Numbered from the stretch's first letter, positions 7,825 to 18,352 are shown. The stretch: DNA of 64,000 bases from Paracidovorax valerianellae (GCF_900102625.1 NZ_FMZC01000004.1:186001-250000); one strand, 5' to 3'. The notes: generated by a model from the letters alone, not told the origin. Program-made: numbers and translations.

Positions 7825-8441
7825 TCGGCGTAGGCCTCCAGCAGTTGGGCGTAGCGCCCGCTGGCCACCAGCAGCAGGTCGCAGAACTCGCGCGCGGCCC
7901 CGGCACCGCCTGCGGCGGTGGTGATGTGGTGGGCCACGGCGCGGGCTTCGATGTGGGCGTGAAAGGGTGCGCAGGCCAGTGCGCAGCGCCGCATCATCGG
8001 CAGATCGGGCCAGTCGTCGCCGATGGCGGCGGCCTGCGTCCAGTCCAGGCCCAGCTCCGCCAGGATCGATTCGGCGGCCGGGCGCTTGTCTTCGGTGCCG
8101 AAGCGGGCGTGCACCACACCCAGGTTCTTCAGGCGCAGGCGCAGGGCTGGCGCGTCGCGGCCCGTCACGATGGCCGGTGTGATGCCGGCTTTCTGCAGCA
8201 GCTTGATGCCGTGGCCGTCCAGGGTGTGGAACCGCTTGAGCGTCTCGCCGGTCTCGCTGAAATACAGGCCCCCGTCGGTGAGCACGCCGTCCACGTCGAA
8301 GAACGCGACCCGCACGCCCTGGGCGCGCAGCAGCAATTGCGCATCGAAACGCAGGGCGGGCCGAAGGGGCGGCAGCGGCTCGCCCGCGTGGTTGGCGGCA
8401 CCGGCACCGGCGGCGGACGAGTGGGCGATGGGAGGCTGCAT
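7821..8441 (-). CDS. kdsC: KDO 8-phosphate phosphatase KdsC
   Basis: HAD-family phosphatase that converts KDO 8-phosphate to KDO for lipid A inner-core synthesis. The HAD motif DVDGVLTDG lies near residues 50-58, with GDDWPDLPMM as the C-terminal metal-binding motif. The 206 residues include an N-terminal extension of about 35 residues that is Ala-rich and poorly conserved. Its start overlaps the kdsD stop (TGATG), consistent with translational coupling. Confidence 0.94.
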   Translation of the reverse strand: MQPPIAHSSAAGAGAANHAGEPLPPLRPALRFDAQLLLRAQGVRVAFFDVDGVLTDGGLYFSETGETLKRFHTLDGHGIKLLQKAGITPAIVTGRDAPALRLRLKNLGVVHARFGTEDKRPAAESILAELGLDWTQAAAIGDDWPDLPMMRRCALACAPFHAHIEARAVAHHITTAAGGAGAAREFCDLLLVASGRYAQLLEAYAE

Positions 8442-9442
8442 CAGATGACCTTCGCGCGCATCAGGTCGCCGATGTGCACCACGCCGATGAGCACGCCGTC
8501 CGCGTCGGCCACGAGCACGCTGGTGATGGCATGGCGCTCCATCATTTCGGCGGCATCCACGGCGAGGGCGTCGGGGGCGATGGTGCGCGGGCCGGGGTGC
8601 ATGACCTCGCCAGCCGTGGCGCCGCGCAGTTCGGCGCCGGCTTCGATGCGGCGGCGCAGGTCCCCGTCCGTGAAGATGCCGAGCACGCGGCCCGCTGCAT
8701 CGACCACGGCCGAGGCGCCCAGGCGCTTGGCGCTCATCTCGCGCATCAGTTCGCTGAACGAGGCATCGGGCGCCACACGCGCGATTTCGTTGCCGGAGCG
8801 CATGACATCGCTCACGTGCGTGAGCAGCTTGCGCCCCAGGGCGCCGCCGGGGTGGGAGCGCGCGAAGTCTTCGGAGCGGAACCCGCGCGCATCCAGCAGG
8901 GCGACGGCCAGTGCGTCGCCCATGGCCAGTTGCGCAGTGGTGCTGGCGGTCGGTGCGAGGTTCAGGGGGCAGGCTTCGCGGTCCACGCTGCAGTCCAGCA
9001 CCAGGTCGGCATGGCGCGCCAGCGTGGATTCGAGCCCGCCGGTCATGGCCACCAGCGGCACGCCCAGGCGCTTGAGCACGGGCAGCAGCACGGTGAGCTC
9101 GGCGCTTTCGCCGCTGTTGGAAATGCCCAGCACGAGATCACCCGTGGTGACCATGCCCAGGTCGCCATGGCTGGCTTCTGCAGGGTGCACGAAAAACGCG
9201 GGGGTGCCGGTGGAGGCGAGGGTGGCAGCGATCTTGCGGCCGATGTGGCCGCTCTTGCCCATGCCCATGACCACCACGCGTCCGGTGGTGGCCAGCACGC
9301 GCTCGACGGCACTGGCGAAACTGGCGCCCACGCGGGCCGACAGCCCGGCCAGGGCAGCCGCTTCGATGTCGAAAGTTTCACGGGCCAGGCGCAGCGCCTG
9401 GTCGGCTTGGAAGGGCGCAGGCGCGGCGGGGGCGGAAAGCAT
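8441..9442 (-). CDS. kdsD: Arabinose 5-phosphate isomerase KdsD (KpsF family)
   Basis: Interconverts ribulose 5-phosphate and arabinose 5-phosphate, the first step of KDO synthesis. The 333-residue protein has an N-terminal SIS domain (VVVMGMGKSGHIG, then HPAEASHGDLGMV with the catalytic-site His) and two C-terminal CBS domains (from about residue 210). Length and order match the family. It is the first gene of kdsD-kdsC-lptC and is divergent from the antiporter gene at 9501, with a 58-bp shared promoter region. Confidence 0.95.
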   Translation of the reverse strand: MLSAPAAPAPFQADQALRLARETFDIEAAALAGLSARVGASFASAVERVLATTGRVVVMGMGKSGHIGRKIAATLASTGTPAFFVHPAEASHGDLGMVTTGDLVLGISNSGESAELTVLLPVLKRLGVPLVAMTGGLESTLARHADLVLDCSVDREACPLNLAPTASTTAQLAMGDALAVALLDARGFRSEDFARSHPGGALGRKLLTHVSDVMRSGNEIARVAPDASFSELMREMSAKRLGASAVVDAAGRVLGIFTDGDLRRRIEAGAELRGATAGEVMHPGPRTIAPDALAVDAAEMMERHAITSVLVADADGVLIGVVHIGDLMRAKVI

Positions 9443-9500
9443 GCGCGGATTCTATCGGCCGGGCCATGGACCTGCGCCGCGCCTGGGCTAGCATCCATGC

Positions 9501-11486
9501 ATGTCGTCACTCGCCCTCACGCTGCTCTACCTGCTGGCCGCCGTATTGGGCGTGGTGGCCTGCCGCAGCCTGAAGCTGCCGCCGATGCTGGGCTACCTGG
9601 CGGCAGGCATCCTGATCGGGCCCCACGCGCTGGCCCTCACGCAGAACTCCGAGGGCGTGCGCCACCTGGGGGAGTTCGGCGTGGTGTTCCTGATGTTCGC
9701 CATCGGCCTGGAATTCAGCCTGTCCAAGCTGCGCGCCATGCGCAAGTTCGTGTTCGGGCTGGGCCTCATGCAGGTGGCGGTGACCATGGCCACGGCCATG
9801 GCCGGCGTGCTGCTGCTGTCGCGCTACGTGGGCGGGATCTGGGACATGGGCTGGCAGACGGCACTGGCGCTGGGCGGAACGCTGGTGATGAGCAGCACGG
9901 CCATCGTGGTCAAGCTGATGGCCGAGCGTGCGGAGCTGGAGAGCGAGCACGGCCGCCGCATCCTGGGCATCCTGCTGTTCCAGGACCTGGCCGTGGTGCC
10001 GCTGCTGGTGTTGATCCCGGCGCTGGGCTCCCAGCCGGACAAGCTGTTCGTCGCACTCGGGCTGGCGCTGCTCAAGGCCACGGTACTGGTGGGCCTGCTG
10101 CTGGCGGGTGGCCAGCGGGTGATGCGCTGGTGGCTCACGCTGGTGGCGCGCCGCAAGAGCGACGAGTTGTTCATGCTGAACCTGCTGCTCATCACGCTGG
10201 GACTGGCCTGGCTGACCGAAGTGGCAGGGCTGTCGCTGGCGCTGGGTGCCTTCATCGCGGGCGTGCTGGTGTCGGAAACCGAATACCGCCACCAGGTGGG
10301 CACGGACATTCGCCCGTTTCACGATGTGCTGCTGGGCCTGTTCTTTATCACCGTAGGGATGATGCTGGACTGGCACATCCTGCTGGAGCGCTGGGCGCTG
10401 GTGCTCCTGCTTCTGGTCGTGCCCCTGCTGGTCAAGATGGGCGTGATCCTGCTGCTGGCGCGCGGCATGGGGGCCACCACGGGCGTGTCGCTGCGCACGG
10501 GGCTGTATCTGGCACAGGCGGGGGAGTTCGGCTTCGTGCTGCTGTCGCTCACGCAGGAGCACGGGCTGGTGCAGCCCGCGCTGATGAACCCCATCCTCGC
10601 GGCGATGGTGCTGTCCATGCTGGCAACGCCGTTCCTGATCCTGTACAGCAACCGCATCGTGATGAAGCTGGTGGCCAGCGACTGGCTGCAGCAGTCGCTG
10701 CAGATGACCACCATTGCGCGCAAGTCGATCAACACCAGCAAGCACGTGCTGATCTGCGGCTACGGCCGTTGCGGCCAGAACCTGGCGCGCATGCTGGAGC
10801 GCGAAGGCATTCCCTACATGGCACTCGATCTGGACCCCGACCGCGTGCGCCAGGCCGCCGCGGCGGGCGATTCCGTGGTGTACGGCGATGCCACGCGGAT
10901 GCAGGCGCTGATGGCCGCCGGCCTGGTGCGCGCCAGCGCCGTGGCCGTGACCTACCTCGACATTCCCGCCACGCTCAAGGTACTGGCCAACACGCGCGAA
11001 CACGCCCCGCAGGTGCCGGTGGTGGTGCGCACGCAAGACGACCAATACCTGGACAAGCTCCAGGCCGCTGGCGCGACCGAGGTGGTGCCCGAAGCCATCG
11101 AAGGCTCGCTGATGCTGGCCAGCCACGCGCTGGCCCTGGTGGGGGTGCCCATGCGCCGGGTGCTGCGACTGGTGCAGGACCAGCGCGATGCGCGCTACAA
11201 CCTGCTGCGCGGCTACTTCCACGGTGCGGACGACGACACCGTTTCCGAGCGCGACCAAGAGCGTCTGGCGTCCATCACGCTGCCTTCCGGGGTGCATCCG
11301 CTGGGCCAGGCGCTGGGGCAACTGGCGCTGCAGGCCATGGGCGTGCGGGTCGTGAACCTGCGCCACAAGGATGGGCGCATGTCCCAGCCGGACGACGCGG
11401 CGGTGCTGTCCGAGGGCGACACGCTCGTGCTCTCCGGCCACCCCACGGCGCTGGCGCTGGCCGAGGACGCCCTGCTGCGGTCCTGA
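9501..11486 (+). CDS. CPA2 monovalent cation:proton antiporter, KefB/KefC/YbaL-like
   Basis: A 661-residue inner-membrane antiporter. About 12 helices fill residues 1-385 (Na+/H+ exchanger fold), with [16 protein letters not shown] near the start. A cytoplasmic RCK/TrkA-N domain begins near residue 414 with the Rossmann motif [10 protein letters not shown], and a TrkA-C domain closes the protein (about 585-658). Kef proteins export K+ and are gated by nucleotides or glutathione adducts. No ancillary kefF/kefG gene is adjacent, so YbaL-type is equally possible. Confidence 0.9.
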   Translation: MSSLALTLLYLLAAVLGVVACRSLKLPPMLGYLAAGILIGPHALALTQNSEGVRHLGEFGVVFLMFAIGLEFSLSKLRAMRKFVFGLGLMQVAVTMATAMAGVLLLSRYVGGIWDMGWQTALALGGTLVMSSTAIVVKLMAERAELESEHGRRILGILLFQDLAVVPLLVLIPALGSQPDKLFVALGLALLKATVLVGLLLAGGQRVMRWWLTLVARRKSDELFMLNLLLITLGLAWLTEVAGLSLALGAFIAGVLVSETEYRHQVGTDIRPFHDVLLGLFFITVGMMLDWHILLERWALVLLLLVVPLLVKMGVILLLARGMGATTGVSLRTGLYLAQAGEFGFVLLSLTQEHGLVQPALMNPILAAMVLSMLATPFLILYSNRIVMKLVASDWLQQSLQMTTIARKSINTSKHVLICGYGRCGQNLARMLEREGIPYMALDLDPDRVRQAAAAGDSVVYGDATRMQALMAAGLVRASAVAVTYLDIPATLKVLANTREHAPQVPVVVRTQDDQYLDKLQAAGATEVVPEAIEGSLMLASHALALVGVPMRRVLRLVQDQRDARYNLLRGYFHGADDDTVSERDQERLASITLPSGVHPLGQALGQLALQAMGVRVVNLRHKDGRMSQPDDAAVLSEGDTLVLSGHPTALALAEDALLRS

Positions 11487-11610
11487 AGGCGGTGGTCCTG
11501 GCGAGGCCTGCGGACTGCCGGCCGATACACTGCATGGCTCTTTCCTCTCCCGGCCGGGCGCTGCCGTTGCCCCGGCCTGCGGCTCTCTCCCTTCAGACTT
11601 TTCCAGCGCC

Positions 11611-12165
11611 ATGCAAGCCCTCAGCGTCAACGAATACCTCCGCCAGCACATCCGCACCGTGCCCGACTGGCCCGCGCCGGGCGTGCAGTTCCGGGACATC
11701 ACACCGCTGCTGCAGGACCCCAAGGTATTCCGGGTGCTCATCGATGCTTTCGTGCACCGCTACATGGACCGCGCTTTGCGCCCGGATGTGGTGGCCGGGC
11801 TGGACGCGCGCGGCTTCATCCTGGGGGCGGTGGTCGCCTATGAACTGAACGTAGGCTTCGTGCCGATCCGCAAGAAGGGCAAGCTGCCTTTCACCACAGT
11901 GGAAGAAACCTATGAACTCGAATACGGCAGCGCCACCGTGGAGCTGCATGCCGATGCCGTGAAGCCCGGCGACCGCGTGCTGCTGATCGACGACCTCATC
12001 GCCACCGGCGGCACGATGATGGCCGGCAAGAACCTTCTGGAGCGCCTGGGCGCGACGGTGACCGAGGGCGCCGCCATCGTGGACCTGCCCGAACTCGGGG
12101 GCTCGCAGCGCTTGCGGGACGCGGGCCTGCCGCTGTACACGCTGGTGGATTTCGCGGGCCACTGA
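11611..12165 (+). CDS. apt: Adenine phosphoribosyltransferase
   Basis: Salvages adenine to AMP using PRPP. The 184-residue protein carries the PRPP-binding motif [14 protein letters not shown] (about residues 127-140), the APT signature region [11 protein letters not shown] near residue 27, and KKGKLP in the flexible loop. The ATG at 11611 gives the normal family length. A longer upstream frame is open but is low-quality sequence. It follows the antiporter after 124 bp. Confidence 0.95.
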   Translation: MQALSVNEYLRQHIRTVPDWPAPGVQFRDITPLLQDPKVFRVLIDAFVHRYMDRALRPDVVAGLDARGFILGAVVAYELNVGFVPIRKKGKLPFTTVEETYELEYGSATVELHADAVKPGDRVLLIDDLIATGGTMMAGKNLLERLGATVTEGAAIVDLPELGGSQRLRDAGLPLYTLVDFAGH

Positions 12166-12191
12166 ACACGGGCCGAAATCGGGGCAGGCTA

Positions 12192-12210
12192 TAAAATAAC
12201 AATCATTCTC
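12192..12210 (+). promoter_or_regulatory. Fur-box-like site
   Basis: This 19-mer matches 14 of 19 positions of the classical Fur box GATAATGATAATCATTATC, including the central AATCATT, in otherwise GC-rich DNA. It lies 216 bp before the ATG of the PepSY/flavodoxin-reductase gene, which fits iron-repressed ferric or siderophore reduction. No other binding site is evident in the 12166-12425 gap. Confidence 0.6.
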
Positions 12211-12425
12211 ATCCAGGCGGATTCACTCTGCGCAGTGCGTGTGGCACGCTGCCGCACCGAGGTGCCCCACAGCGCCGCGCTTGCCGCACGGTAGGTGAAT
12301 CGCCCAAGCGATGGAAATTGATTGTTTGTTTCGCCTTTTTCCTGGGTTCCGTCCGCCATGTCCCGCCTTTTCCTGCCCTGCCTGCGCCGCCCTGGCTCAC
12401 CGGATCTCGCTGTCGAGGTATCTCC

Positions 12426-15140
12426 ATGAGCCGCGAGGGCGCCGGCAGTCCCTCTTCGCTGGCCCTGGAGGCGCAATCGTCGGCCGCTGAAGGTGCCCCA
12501 GGTGTCCGGAGCGCCGATCGTTCCAAAGCGCGTTGGCCGGCGCTGCCATCGCTGCGGCAGTTGTGGTTTCAGGTGCACTGGTTTTTGGGCATCACCGCCG
12601 GATCCGTGCTCGTGGTCATCGGCCTGAGCGGTGCACTGCTGTCCTTTCACGAAGAAATCCTCGACGCGATCAACCCGGGGGTGCGCCAGGTGGCGCCCCA
12701 GGCAGGGCCCATGTTCACCCCGCAGCAGATCGTGGACGCCGTCAAGCACGTCCACGGCGACGAGCGCATCACCACCCTGACCTTGCAATCGCAGCCCGGC
12801 GCCGCGGCCCGCGTGATCTTTCAAGCAAAGCCTGGAGAGCGGCGGGGCGAGACGGTCTACGTTCACCCTTACACCGGCGCGCTGCAGCTCCCGCTGAAAG
12901 GGCAGGACGCCTTCGAGTGGATCGAGGCGCTGCACCGCTGGCTGCTGCTGCCCCGCGAGCCCGGCCGCGTGGCCACGGGCGTGCTGGCGCTGTGCCTGCT
13001 CACGCTCTCGCTGTCGGGCCTGTACCTGCGCTGGCCGCGCCGCCCGCTGCGCTGGCGCACCTGGCTCACGTTCGATACGGCGCTCACGGGTCGCTCGTTC
13101 CTGTGGGCGATGCATTCCGTGGTGGGTACGTGGGCGCTGGTGGTGTACCTCATGCTCACCGCCACCGGGCTCTACTGGGCTTTCGATGCCGTGCGCGACA
13201 CGGTGGATGGCTGGGCGGGCCTACAGCGCCCGGCACGTGCCGCGGCCGCCGCGCCTGGCACCGGTACGAATGCCAAGGCCAAGGTCTTGCCGGAGGTGGC
13301 CGAAGCCGCACCGCTGGACCTCCAGCGGGTATGGGCCACGTTCGAGCGGCAGGCAGGGCCGTGGACCCAGGCCAGCCTGCGCATGCCCGCGCGCCCCACG
13401 CAGGCCGTCCAGTTGACCTGGCTGGCCGCAGACGCAGCGCATGACCGCGAACGCAACCGGATGTCCATCGAACCTTTGACCGGCCAGGTGTCGGTGGATG
13501 ACCGCCATGCCCAGCGCAGCACTGCAGCACGCGCCCTGGCCGCCATCTACCCCCTGCACATGGGCACGTACTTCGGGCTGCCGGGCCGGCTGGCGGTGAT
13601 GTTCGCCAGCCTCGCCATGCCGCTCTTCGCCATCACCGGGTGGATGCTCTACCTGGGCCGCCAGCGCCAGCGGCGCGCCACCGAGGCCGCACGCGCTGCG
13701 CAGGGGCCTTCCCTGGCACCAGCAGGCACGGGCCAACGTGCCGACACGCTGCTGCTGGCCTACGCCAGCCAGGCGGGCCAGGCGGAACGCATCGCGCTGC
13801 AAAGCGCTGGCGCCCTTCAGCGCGCCGGCCTGCGGATTGCAGTGCAGTCGATGCAGGCGATCACGCCCGAGCAACTGCGCATGCACCGCCGCGTGCTGCT
13901 GGTGGCCAGCAGCTTCGGCGAAGGAGAGCCGCCCGACAGCGCCCGCCGCTTCGCACGCCTGCTGGCCCAGAGCCCGCCGGCTTCGCTGCGGGGCGTGCGC
14001 TACGGGCTGCTGGCACTGGGCGACCGCCACTACGCCCGCTTCTGCGGTTTCGGCCATGCCCTGAACGAAGGGCTTCGCCATGCAGGTGCCGAACCATTCT
14101 TTCCCCTCATCGAAGTGGACAATGCCGACCCCGCCGCGCTGGCCCGCTGGAGCGAGGCGCTGGCAACGCTGGACGGGGCGGAGCACCTGGCACTGGACGC
14201 AGCGCTGGCAGACGACGGCCCGCCGCCGGTGTATGCGCCGTGGAATCTGGTCCGGCGCGAATGCCTCAACCCTGGCAGCCTGGGCAATCCGCTGTTCGAG
14301 GTATCGCTGACGTGCGCCGGTCCGCTCGAATGGCACCCGGGCGCCTTGGTCGAGGTATTGCCGCGCCACGCGCCCGCCGCAGTCGCCGCCTGGCTGCAAA
14401 CGGTCGGGGCCAATGGCGCCGCGCTGGTGCAGCACCACGGTGCGACCATGAGGCTGGCGGAGGCGCTGGCAGGCAGCGTACTGCCACCGCCGCCTTTGGA
14501 TTTCACCAGCGCGCAAGAATGTGCGGATGCGCTGGTGCCGCTGGCGCCCCGCACCTATTCTGTGGCTTCTCTGCCCGCAGATGGCGTGCTGCAGCTGCTG
14601 GTTCGCCAGGAGCGGCACGCGCAGGGGCTGGGGCTGGCCTCGGGCTGGCTCACGGCCCACGCCCCCTTGGGAACGGCCGTGGATTTGCAACTGGTGGCCA
14701 ATCCGCGGTTCGACGCGGCGCCCCGCGAGGCGCCCTGCCTCTTCATCGGCAACGGGTCGGGGCTGGCCGGCCTGCGGTCGCACCTGCGTGCGCGGGTGCA
14801 GGCCGGATGCCGCCGCAATTGGCTGCTGTTCGGCGAACGCCAGCGGGCACACGACACCCTGTGTGCCGAAGAGATCGAAGGCTGGCAGGAACAGGGTTTT
14901 CTGGAGCGGCTGGACCGGGTTTTCTCACGCGACGGCGACCCCCATCGCCATGTGCAGGACCGGTTGCGCGATGCCTCGGCCGATCTGCGCGGGTGGATTG
15001 CGCAGGGCGCCATCCTCTACGTGTGCGGCAGCGCAGAAGGCATGGCCGCGGGCGTGGATGCCGTGCTGGTGGAGGTGCTCGGTGCCGAAGCCGTCGATGC
15101 GCTGATCGCCGACGGCCGCTACCGGCGCGACGTGTATTGA
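12426..15140 (+). CDS. PepSY-TM / flavodoxin / FAD-NADPH reductase fusion, probable ferric-siderophore reductase
   Basis: A 904-residue membrane flavoreductase. Residues about 45-420 form a PepSY-associated membrane region (helix WFLGITAGSVLVVIGLSGAL near 50, more helices up to residue 415). Residues about 438-580 are a flavodoxin domain (TLLLAYASQAGQAERIA, ASSFGEGEPPD). The rest is a CysJ-like FAD/NADPH reductase with RTYSVAS (about 708) and LFIGNGSGLAGLRSHL (about 770). Electrons would run from NADPH via FAD and FMN to the membrane domain. The chosen ATG follows a CGAGGTATCTCC stretch. With the Fur-like site this suggests iron reduction; that role is inferred. Confidence 0.85.
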   Translation: MSREGAGSPSSLALEAQSSAAEGAPGVRSADRSKARWPALPSLRQLWFQVHWFLGITAGSVLVVIGLSGALLSFHEEILDAINPGVRQVAPQAGPMFTPQQIVDAVKHVHGDERITTLTLQSQPGAAARVIFQAKPGERRGETVYVHPYTGALQLPLKGQDAFEWIEALHRWLLLPREPGRVATGVLALCLLTLSLSGLYLRWPRRPLRWRTWLTFDTALTGRSFLWAMHSVVGTWALVVYLMLTATGLYWAFDAVRDTVDGWAGLQRPARAAAAAPGTGTNAKAKVLPEVAEAAPLDLQRVWATFERQAGPWTQASLRMPARPTQAVQLTWLAADAAHDRERNRMSIEPLTGQVSVDDRHAQRSTAARALAAIYPLHMGTYFGLPGRLAVMFASLAMPLFAITGWMLYLGRQRQRRATEAARAAQGPSLAPAGTGQRADTLLLAYASQAGQAERIALQSAGALQRAGLRIAVQSMQAITPEQLRMHRRVLLVASSFGEGEPPDSARRFARLLAQSPPASLRGVRYGLLALGDRHYARFCGFGHALNEGLRHAGAEPFFPLIEVDNADPAALARWSEALATLDGAEHLALDAALADDGPPPVYAPWNLVRRECLNPGSLGNPLFEVSLTCAGPLEWHPGALVEVLPRHAPAAVAAWLQTVGANGAALVQHHGATMRLAEALAGSVLPPPPLDFTSAQECADALVPLAPRTYSVASLPADGVLQLLVRQERHAQGLGLASGWLTAHAPLGTAVDLQLVANPRFDAAPREAPCLFIGNGSGLAGLRSHLRARVQAGCRRNWLLFGERQRAHDTLCAEEIEGWQEQGFLERLDRVFSRDGDPHRHVQDRLRDASADLRGWIAQGAILYVCGSAEGMAAGVDAVLVEVLGAEAVDALIADGRYRRDVY

Positions 15141-15191
15141 AGGCCTGCCGCGGTTTGGCGGCTTAGCGCCTTGGAGGCCTGATGGCCGCAG

Positions 15192-16061
15192 TCAGCGCAG
15201 GTCGCCGTACTGGGTATTGCTCAGGTCGGGGGCCGGTGCATCGCTCCCGGGCATTTCGGTGTCTTCGAAACCCGTAGGCGTCGATGGCAGCAATGGGCCG
15301 GAACGGGTGGTCACCCCGGTGCGGGGGGCCGGTGCTGGCGGCTTGGCCGCCGCAGCGTTGTCCAGCGCCCGCTTGAAGGCCGCGACCTCGTCCGCTTCGA
15401 TCGGATCGAACGCCTTGGCGGGTGCGCGCGCTGGCGGGGCCGGTGGCACCAGGGGAGCGCTGCGTGGGGCCAGCAGCGGATCGATTGGCGGAGCGGCGAC
15501 TGGCACGGGTGCCGGCGCTGGGGCTGGAATGGGCGCGGGTGGGCGGACAGGCGCCGAAGGCACGTGCGGCACCGATGGCCCGGCGACGCCGTGGGGTGCG
15601 AGTCCCTTGCTTGGCATGCCGACGGCTACGTGGTCGTTGATGCGCCAGTACACGGCCGTCACCAGGATGTCGAATCGCGTCTTGGCGGTCTGGGCGATCA
15701 GCGCTTCGATTTCACTCAGGCGGACGGTTTCGCCGCCGTACTCGCGCGCCAGGTCCATCATCACGAGGAACTGGCGGCCACGCTGGTCAAGGGAAAGGAC
15801 TTTGAATTTGTAGCCCGCAGACAGCACGCCGGCCCGGACCATCGCATCGCGCACCACGGTGTAGAGCAGTTCGCGCCGCTCCATGCGCTCGTTCTTGCGG
15901 TTGGCCGCGTGTTCGGCGGCGGGCTCTGCCAGGGGTTTTCCTGCGCCACGGCCCGGCACCAGGGGCACGGTGGCATCTGCGTTCAGCAGACCGGACGGCT
16001 CCACCGCCGGGCGCTGCCGTGGAGCAGGGGGTTTGCGGTTGAACCAACTGAAAAGTGACAT
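15192..16061 (-). CDS. Conserved hypothetical protein with proline-rich region
   Basis: A 289-residue protein of unknown function. It starts MSLFSWFNRK and continues with a basic/Pro stretch. A folded-looking block at about residues 60-150 follows (RRELLYTVVRDAMVRAG, FKVLSLDQRGRQFLVMMDLA), then a long Pro/Ala-rich linker and a disordered C-terminus. No membrane helix or signal peptide is evident. The folded block has the look of a small alpha/beta domain also seen in other Comamonadaceae hypotheticals, from memory only. It is convergent with the preceding reductase gene. Confidence 0.75.
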   Translation of the reverse strand: MSLFSWFNRKPPAPRQRPAVEPSGLLNADATVPLVPGRGAGKPLAEPAAEHAANRKNERMERRELLYTVVRDAMVRAGVLSAGYKFKVLSLDQRGRQFLVMMDLAREYGGETVRLSEIEALIAQTAKTRFDILVTAVYWRINDHVAVGMPSKGLAPHGVAGPSVPHVPSAPVRPPAPIPAPAPAPVPVAAPPIDPLLAPRSAPLVPPAPPARAPAKAFDPIEADEVAAFKRALDNAAAAKPPAPAPRTGVTTRSGPLLPSTPTGFEDTEMPGSDAPAPDLSNTQYGDLR

Positions 16062-16180
16062 GCCGTGCCTTCTTCGGATAGCGCCAAAAAGTCCGAAAAC
16101 GAGTGTAACGCGCGCTCCGGTGACGGATGGCGTTCGGGCCTGTATCGGCCCCGGCACAGGCCCGATAGGCCGCTCAGGTG

Positions 16181-16675
16181 TCAGGTCGCTGCAACACGCC
16201 GGCGGCGGTTGCCGAGCCGCTTGGACAGCACCGACCCCACCGCCATCGCCAGGCTCAAGGCCACGGCAGGTTGGCGATTGGACAGTTCAGAAAAGCGCAG
16301 CGCGGTGAGGTTCCACAGCTTGGAAGGCGCACCGGCCTGGACGGTGGCAGTGCGGGGCTTGTGCGAGAAGAAGGCGCTCTCGCCCACTACGGAGCCGGGG
16401 CCCACGATTGCCAGGCGCAGGCGGTCTTTTTCGTCTTCGTAATGCACGCTCAGGCTGCCGCTTTCCACGAAGTACAGAGTGCGGTCGCTGGCGCCCTGGG
16501 TGAACAGGGTGTGCCCCGTCGTGAGCGACATGGGCAGCAGGTAACCCGAGAGCAAATCCCATTGCTCGGTGGTCAGGGGGTTCATCATGCTGTCTTCGGC
16601 CGGCGCCTGGGCGATGGCCTGCACGAGACCGGTCAGGTCCATTTTTTGGGGATGGGTGGACAGCACAGCGTTCAT
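16181..16675 (-). CDS. Cyclic-nucleotide-binding-domain protein without DNA-binding domain
   Basis: A 164-residue protein consisting of a CAP/Crp-type effector domain. The beta-roll stretch TLFTQGASDRTLYFVESGSLSVHY and the phosphate-cassette-like GPGSVVGESAFFSHKPRTATV are clear. It ends in a basic tail (KRLGNRRRR) with no helix-turn-helix. Crp-family regulators are normally 210-250 residues, so this is a stand-alone sensor or a regulatory subunit. The ATG at 16675 was chosen over an upstream TTG at 16744 because the domain begins soon after. Ligand and partner unknown. Confidence 0.85.
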   Translation of the reverse strand: MNAVLSTHPQKMDLTGLVQAIAQAPAEDSMMNPLTTEQWDLLSGYLLPMSLTTGHTLFTQGASDRTLYFVESGSLSVHYEDEKDRLRLAIVGPGSVVGESAFFSHKPRTATVQAGAPSKLWNLTALRFSELSNRQPAVALSLAMAVGSVLSKRLGNRRRRVAAT

Positions 16676-16759
16676 AGTGGCGCGAAAGTTAAGGCGGATG
16701 CGTTCTGCGCACAAGCACTCTTTACCACTCCTTACAAAACGCAACCCTTCGCCCGCACG

Positions 16760-18250
16760 TCATTTGCCGATGCAAAAGCTTGAAAAGATCACGCCCAGCA
16801 GGTCGTCGGACGTGAACTCGCCGGTGATCGCATTGAGCGCTTGCTGGGCCAGGCGCAGCTCCTCGGCGAGCAGGTCAAGCGCCGGGCCGGGCGAGTGCAG
16901 TTGCGCCGCAGCCTCCATCAAATGCCCGTCCACGGCCTGCAGCGCATGAACGTGCCTCGCCCGCGCGATGTAGACCCCCTCCGCCGCTGATTGCCACCCG
17001 GCCACGTCCAGCAGCACACGGCGCAAGGCATCCAGCCCTTCGCCCGTGCGTGCCGACAGATGGACGGCCGCGTGGCCGGGCTCGGATGCGCCGGGCGCGC
17101 TGGGTGCGCCGGGTGTGGTGCCCGGGCTGGCGGCCTGATCGGTCTTGTTCCACACGTCGATCACCGGCACGTGACCTGCCAGCTTGTGCGCGATGGTGCG
17201 GGCGATGTCGGCATCGGCGGCCTGGTAGTCGGCCAGGTGCACGCGTGTGAGGTCATGCAGAAACAGCACGGCATCGGCGGCGGCGATTTCGTCCCAGGCC
17301 CGCGCGATCCCGATCTTTTCCACCTCGTCGTCGCTCTCACGCAAGCCCGCGGTGTCGATGACGTGCAAGGGCACGCCTTCAATCTGGATGGTCTGCTGCA
17401 CCTTGTCGCGCGTGGTGCCTGCAATGGGCGTGACGATGGCCAGTTCGGCGCCGGCCAGGGCGTTCAGCAGCGAACTCTTGCCCGCGTTCGGCTGCCCGGC
17501 GATCACCACTTTGATGCCCTCGCGCAGCAGCGCACCCTGGCGCGTGCGCTGCATCACGGTCGCCAGCGTCTGCTGCAAATTCGATAGCTGACCACCGGCG
17601 TCGGACTTGCGCAGGAAGTCGATTTCTTCCTCAGGAAAATCGAGCGTGGCCTCCACCAGCATGCGCAGGTGGATGAGCGCATCGCGCAGCTTGTGGATTT
17701 CGCCCGAGAACGCGCCGGCCAGGGACCGGCTGGCGCTGCGGGCGGCAGCCTCGGTACTGGCGTCGATCAGGTCGGCGATGGCCTCGGCCTGGGCCAGATC
17801 GATCTTGTCGTTGAGAAAAGCACGCTCGGTGAACTCGCCCGGCTGGGCCAGGCGCAGGCCGGGCAGGCGGGGCCTGCCTTCGGGCACGCTCGCCTGCGCA
17901 GCGGCCTCCAGGCAGCGCGCGAGCAGCAATTGCAGCACCACGGGGCCACCGTGCGCCTGCAGCTCCAGCACGTCCTCGCCGGTGTAACTGTGCGGTGCGG
18001 GAAAGAACAGCGCCAGTCCCTGGTCGATGGACTGCCCGGCCGCATCCTTGAACGGCAGGTACGTCGCTTCGCGCGGGCGCAGCGTGCGCCCGCACAGCGC
18101 CTCGGTCAGTGACCCCAGGCCCCGGCCCGACACACGCACGATGCCCACGGCGCCGCGTCCCGGGGCGGTGGCGATGGCGGCGATGGGGTCGGAGTGGCGA
18201 GGCAGCATGCGGGCGATCGAAAGAGAAGGGGCGGGGGAAGAACGGGGCAT
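16760..18250 (-). CDS. mnmE: tRNA modification GTPase MnmE (TrmE)
   Basis: With MnmG, installs the carboxymethylaminomethyl group on wobble U34 of certain tRNAs. The N-terminal tetrahydrofolate-binding domain starts [16 protein letters not shown]; the G domain has [24 protein letters not shown] and NKTD; and the protein ends with the catalytic-Cys signature FCIGK. An Ala/Pro/Gly stretch after [10 protein letters not shown] lengthens the G domain. The ATG at 18250 has an AGGAGG about 12 bases upstream and gives 496 residues. A second ATG at 18208 gives the more usual start and cannot be excluded. Confidence 0.95.
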   Translation of the reverse strand: MPRSSPAPSLSIARMLPRHSDPIAAIATAPGRGAVGIVRVSGRGLGSLTEALCGRTLRPREATYLPFKDAAGQSIDQGLALFFPAPHSYTGEDVLELQAHGGPVVLQLLLARCLEAAAQASVPEGRPRLPGLRLAQPGEFTERAFLNDKIDLAQAEAIADLIDASTEAAARSASRSLAGAFSGEIHKLRDALIHLRMLVEATLDFPEEEIDFLRKSDAGGQLSNLQQTLATVMQRTRQGALLREGIKVVIAGQPNAGKSSLLNALAGAELAIVTPIAGTTRDKVQQTIQIEGVPLHVIDTAGLRESDDEVEKIGIARAWDEIAAADAVLFLHDLTRVHLADYQAADADIARTIAHKLAGHVPVIDVWNKTDQAASPGTTPGAPSAPGASEPGHAAVHLSARTGEGLDALRRVLLDVAGWQSAAEGVYIARARHVHALQAVDGHLMEAAAQLHSPGPALDLLAEELRLAQQALNAITGEFTSDDLLGVIFSSFCIGK

Positions 18251-18352
18251 GATAGCTGCGCCCTCCTGTCGCCCTGCCGCCACCTTTTTGGCGCTCGTCG
18301 TGGCACTGGACGCCCCCTGCAGGGCCTGGCGCACCGCGCCGCCAACAACGAC

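Noticed and set aside
8474-11848. Very long open frame (over 1,100 codons) on the plus strand
   Set aside because: It runs antisense to kdsD and out of frame with the antiporter and apt genes. Its product is a His/Gly/Arg/Ala-rich shadow of high-GC codons with no domain.
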